Part shown: positions 60,380 through 64,000 of the stretch, piece after piece | How the letters are laid out: every line of letters begins with the position of its first letter | Numbering within the stretch: position 1 is the stretch's first letter | NCBI RefSeq assembly: GCF_958450345.1 | Contig: NC_088780.1 | Location: 94,066,226 to 94,130,225 of the forward strand | Origin: Calliphora vicina | Taxonomy: Eukaryota; Arthropoda; Insecta; Diptera; Calliphoridae | Direction: 5' to 3' | DNA length: 64,000 nt | Position numbers and translations under genes: made by a program | The notes under the pieces: generated by a model | Told to the model about the DNA's origin: nothing | The model's input: only the letters and a program-made list of their open reading frames with translations | Database searches by the model: none

Positions 60380-61827
60380 ATAAAAACATAAAACTTTCAA
60401 TTTCTGACAAAAATTGTTATTTTGTAGCAGAGTGTTATTAATAATTTATATTTGAAATTTCATAAAAAAATAGTCATCATCTCTCAAATCCTTTACATGG
60501 CCAGTGTGAACGTCTTCTTCCTGATAATCATAGAAAAAGAAGGAAAAAACAAAAGTGCTGCATCTTGAAAAATCTGCTTTTAACGTACGTACGTCTGTAT
60601 GTCTGTCTACTTATCGCCCTATATGAAGGTGTGCATAAGTGAATATTTCATTTATTCAATAATTAATTTAAAATATTGAACACTATTAAAATGAAATTGA
60701 TTATAATTGTTGAACTATTAAGCATTGCATATGTTTAATTTTCTTCATTAAATATTATTTTTATTATTTTTGTTTAAATTATTGTTGATTTTCTTGATTA
60801 GCTTCAGGTGGTAAACAATTTAAATTTCAGTTGCCATTTTTTTTGTGTTTGCACTATTTTCAGGAAAGTTTTTTCAATTTCTTTTTTATTTTGTCTATAA
60901 TTTATAAAGTGTTCCATGTGTAAGTACTCACTCCTACGAGTATTTACTGTGGTCAATTTCGTTTTATTTGGGATTTTTTTTTTGTTTGTTACACTTGGGT
61001 AAATAAATTATTTGTTTTGTTTTTTAAATTACTCAACAATGATCAATTTGCTATTTATTGTTCAATGAATTTTACCGTACAAGGGATGATTTTGTATTAT
61101 AAATAGTGTTTTCTTCTTTGTTTGGATTGAAAATGCAAATTTTATTTATTTGTATCTATCAAATATTGCAAAGTTTTGCCACATAATTGCCACAATTAGA
61201 TTGGCATTTCCTTAAAAGACATTTTGTTTCCATCAAGGTGGAAAAAAATATGCGGATATTTTTGAAATATATGTAGGTGCTAAATGTTTTAAAATTTCCG
61301 TTGCAAATTTCGAAATAAAAGTAAATTTTTTTTTCAATGAAATATCACATAAAACATTTTCTTTGGGCTTACACAATTTTGTTTTCACTTAGGAAAGTCT
61401 TTGGTTAAAGCACTCTTATTGTATTTATTTATTTTTTAATATTTAATCCAAATTTTAATTAATTATTTTTTTGTTATTTAATTTAATTATAAATAGTTGT
61501 TTAGTTATATGGCTTCTCTTGTACAATAACTTTGTATACTAAATTTATTTCAAAATAAATTATGTTTTTCATTTGGATTCTTTATAATCTAAAACAATAC
61601 GCAATTAAATCTCTTGTTTTTTCTATTCGATTGTTGCTCGTTTTGACCCTCAAAATGTATGTTATCAGAAAACTAGGTTTATGTTTAAATTAATACTTTA
61701 AGCAGCCTTCTATTATACATTTTTTTCTTGCCATGATTAAAATCAATTCATATTAATATAAAATTCAGGAATATTATTTTGTTCGTATTGATTTTCAAAA
61801 AAATTTTGAATTTCCTGATTTTTTGTG
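60380..61827. other. Intergenic, no feature seen
   Basis: AT-rich, T-run-dense sequence without recognisable frames, termini or hairpins. Confidence 0.4.
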
Positions 61828-62212
61828 AAAACTTACTATGATCTTATATACGTCGTTGCAAAGGCCTTTGAAATATCTATCATTAGATAACCATATTGTC
61901 TATATTAATGACTTAGTAATCCAGATATAGGTAAAAAATCGAGGTTGTACTGGTTTTTTCCTCATATCTCAGCCATTTGAAGACCGATTTTGCTGATTTT
62001 AAATAGGAAACTTCTCGAAAGCATGTCTGAGAGAATTATTGAAGATTTGGATCCCTAAGATATCTGGGGTCTTCAGAAACTTGATTTCAACAGACAGCCA
62101 GCCAGACAGACGGACGGACATGGCTTGATCGACTCCGCTATCTATAAGGATCCAGAATATATATATTTTATAGGGTCGGAAAATTATATTGTGGAAACGA
62201 AGGGTATTGAGA
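61828..62212 (-). mobile_element. Helentron/DINE-like element, truncated third copy
   Basis: Carries TTGCTGATTTTAAATAGGAA, the GATAGCGGAGTCGA-type block (minus strand) and an end reading GAAGGGTA near 62200, but lacks the hairpin end. Same orientation as the 36.3 kb copy. The minus-strand frame 62337-61999 is an artefact of it. Confidence 0.65.
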
Positions 62213-63599
62213 ATCTCACAATTCCTAATTTTTTTTAAAAAAATTTCCAAAAATGGGATTTTTGACTCTATCGACGGTAACAAGTTCCGAGCTATTAATT
62301 CCCTACGCAAAATATTTAAGAACATATTGACAGGCACGGATCCAGGTCAACCATTTGCGAGGATGGGGTAATAGAGTAAAATTTACTGTACATTTTTCTT
62401 TTTTTCCTGTTTTATATTAAAACTTAAAAAATATAATGTTTTACTTTAATTGACTCAATTGTGTTTTTTCAATAATTCCGTTTTATGAAAACATATAAAT
62501 TTTTTAAAATATTTAAATATAATGAGGAACGATTTGCATGGATCGATCCTCGCAAAAGTTGGTAGAAAGATTTAGGTCATATACAACTTGTTTATGTCCA
62601 ATTACATCACTATATTGATTCTGAAGGGGTCCCTGCATGGGGACTGAGGACAAATGTAGCCGGATGATACCTTACAGTAAAATTTCGAGGCTCTTAGAAC
62701 TAATTTGTGCAAAATTTTATTAGGATGACCGCATAATAAACATATTTATGAGTTATCAAACAGTATTCATGGACCAACATTGCCCATTTTCAATACTAAA
62801 TAAATCTTATTAACAGAGAGTGTTTGTGGAAAATTTCAGCCAGCTACCTCTTGTTTTCAACAGACAGACCTACGGACGGACATATCTATATTGTCTTAGA
62901 ATTCCACAAGGACCCAGAATATATAAACTATTGTTGGTCTGCGATTAGTATTTCGCCAGGTTACAAACGGAATGACAAAATCAATATACCAACCCTCTTT
63001 TTGATGTTCGATGTAAAAATATGTTTTCAAATGAATAATAAAAAAACAATAGTCTTGAAAAATAAATTTTAGTATAAAAATTTGACTATTTTCACAAAAT
63101 CTGCTCCACTGTTCATGTTTTTGAGAGAATGGGTAACAGTTAAATGACGGATGTATTCCAATAAATCAAATATGATTTATTTGTTTGACGTTGCACAGTG
63201 GTATGAGAAAAAAAAGTGGGAAATAAATCTGTAACTTCTAAACCCTTAGTCCAATTTAAACGAAGTGTTGTCGAGTTAAAGTTTTGAACTAGGACCTCAT
63301 GAGCCCACCACGAGCGGGACCAGGGGTCCCTACAGTAGGACTCCTCAGGTATGTTCAATTTTGTGTTACGATTTAACACGATTGCACATATAGAATCTCC
63401 TCGTCGAACACTACATAAAACCTCGTCGTAGCTATCAATTATCTTTAATAGCTTAGGAGAAATTCGCATTTGAAAATTAAATTTTCAACATTTTTACCCA
63501 CCCTGATCCAGTTTTTTGATGACCGCGGTTCCAAATATTTCCCGATTTTCTCCACTTTTAACAACAGATGTATATATCAAATAATTTTTTGGGGAAAAA
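62213..63599. other. Repeat-derived intergenic sequence
   Basis: 62560-62990 contains phrases typical of a decayed dispersed element (CAGACAGACCTACGGACGGA; CAGAATATATAAACTATTGT). The 109-codon minus frame 63469-63140 lies in a GC-richer patch (63290-63350) but has no recognised domain. Confidence 0.4.
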
Positions 63600-63845
63600 A
63601 GTACTTTTATTCTTTTTAAGTTATCTAAAAAATGTCTAAGAGGATGTGTAATGAATTTGTACTTTTTGAAAAGCTAACTTCACATCAAATATTCTAAATG
63701 AAAAAAAAATATAATTTTTGATACCGAGGGGACCAGGTCCATTCAAAAAAGCCTATTTTTTATGTAAAATTCAACTTTAGAGCAAAAATTCTCAAATCGC
63801 ATAGTCGATATCAAATTATAATAATCTATTTTAGATGGCCCAATA
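63600..63845 (-). repeat. Inverted copy of the 56.1-56.35 kb repeat
   Basis: Reverse-complement match to 56085-56345, lacking the CCCGGG-rich end, which would lie beyond 63845 but is replaced by CGATAACCCCGCCCCTAG. The frame 63469-63140 next to it has no recognised motif. Confidence 0.7.
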
Positions 63846-64000
63846 TGTTCTTAATTATCTTGTAAAGGTTTCCGATAACCCCGCCCCTAGTATGGATATT
63901 ATAGCCAAAAAACGAAAAATCCCATTTTTGGAATTTTCTAATACTTTTTTGGGAATTGCGAGATTCCTGATTACAAATTTGTTTTAATTATTCCATGTTT

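Noticed and set aside
61999..62337. 112-codon minus-strand frame
   Set aside because: Runs through a helentron-like element and its flank; the peptide corresponds to the element's noncoding body.

Overview
This is an AT-rich, gene-poor eukaryotic nuclear window, most likely from a higher fly and probably a calyptrate such as a blowfly. Three things suggest this. The only clear protein genes are split by short GT-AG introns and encode proteins I recognise as dipteran Tret1-type facilitated trehalose transporters. Start-codon context and initiator motifs look fly-like. The rest is a dense mosaic of decayed DNA transposons, fold-back elements and short dispersed repeats. I see no rRNA, tRNA, CRISPR array or bacterial-type operon. 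The species call is inference; a search of the transporter exons would settle it.

Real genes, all on the minus strand: (1) a complete four-exon Tret1-like sugar transporter (43134-48660, 487 residues, all splice phases consistent); (2) a downstream tandem paralogue of which only the last two coding exons can be found (34948-36199; intact frames and splice sites, about 64% identical to the first over the last exon by hand count); (3) a likely first coding exon with an N-terminal hydrophobic anchor or signal peptide (26072-26297), whose remaining exons I cannot find in the window. The paralogue has no recognisable N-terminal exons before the complete gene begins, and its first available exon opens in the same phase. 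It may therefore share the complete gene's first two coding exons by alternative splicing.

Layout: 1-26000 is long intergenic or intronic DNA of gene 3, holding transposase relics (mariner-like, Tc1-like, hAT), a LINE fragment, an LTR-like core promoter and several inverted-repeat elements. 26000-27700 is the gene 3 exon with its A/C-rich 5' leader and a candidate initiator. 28700-30157 is a large near-palindromic fold-back element. 32000-34300 is a cluster of small inverted-repeat elements. 34900-36200 is the paralogue. 36300-42700 is a nest of repeats between the two transporters. 43100-48660 is the complete transporter, with repeats in its 3.9 kb second intron. 48700-64000 is repeat-rich DNA upstream of it, including a second locus of a 367-bp tandem repeat and a diverged second copy of a noncoding segment that also lies near 32 kb.

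The two transporters would carry trehalose (the main insect blood sugar) or related hexoses across the plasma membrane by facilitated diffusion. Everything outside these genes appears noncoding or derived from mobile elements; each claim below states its own support.
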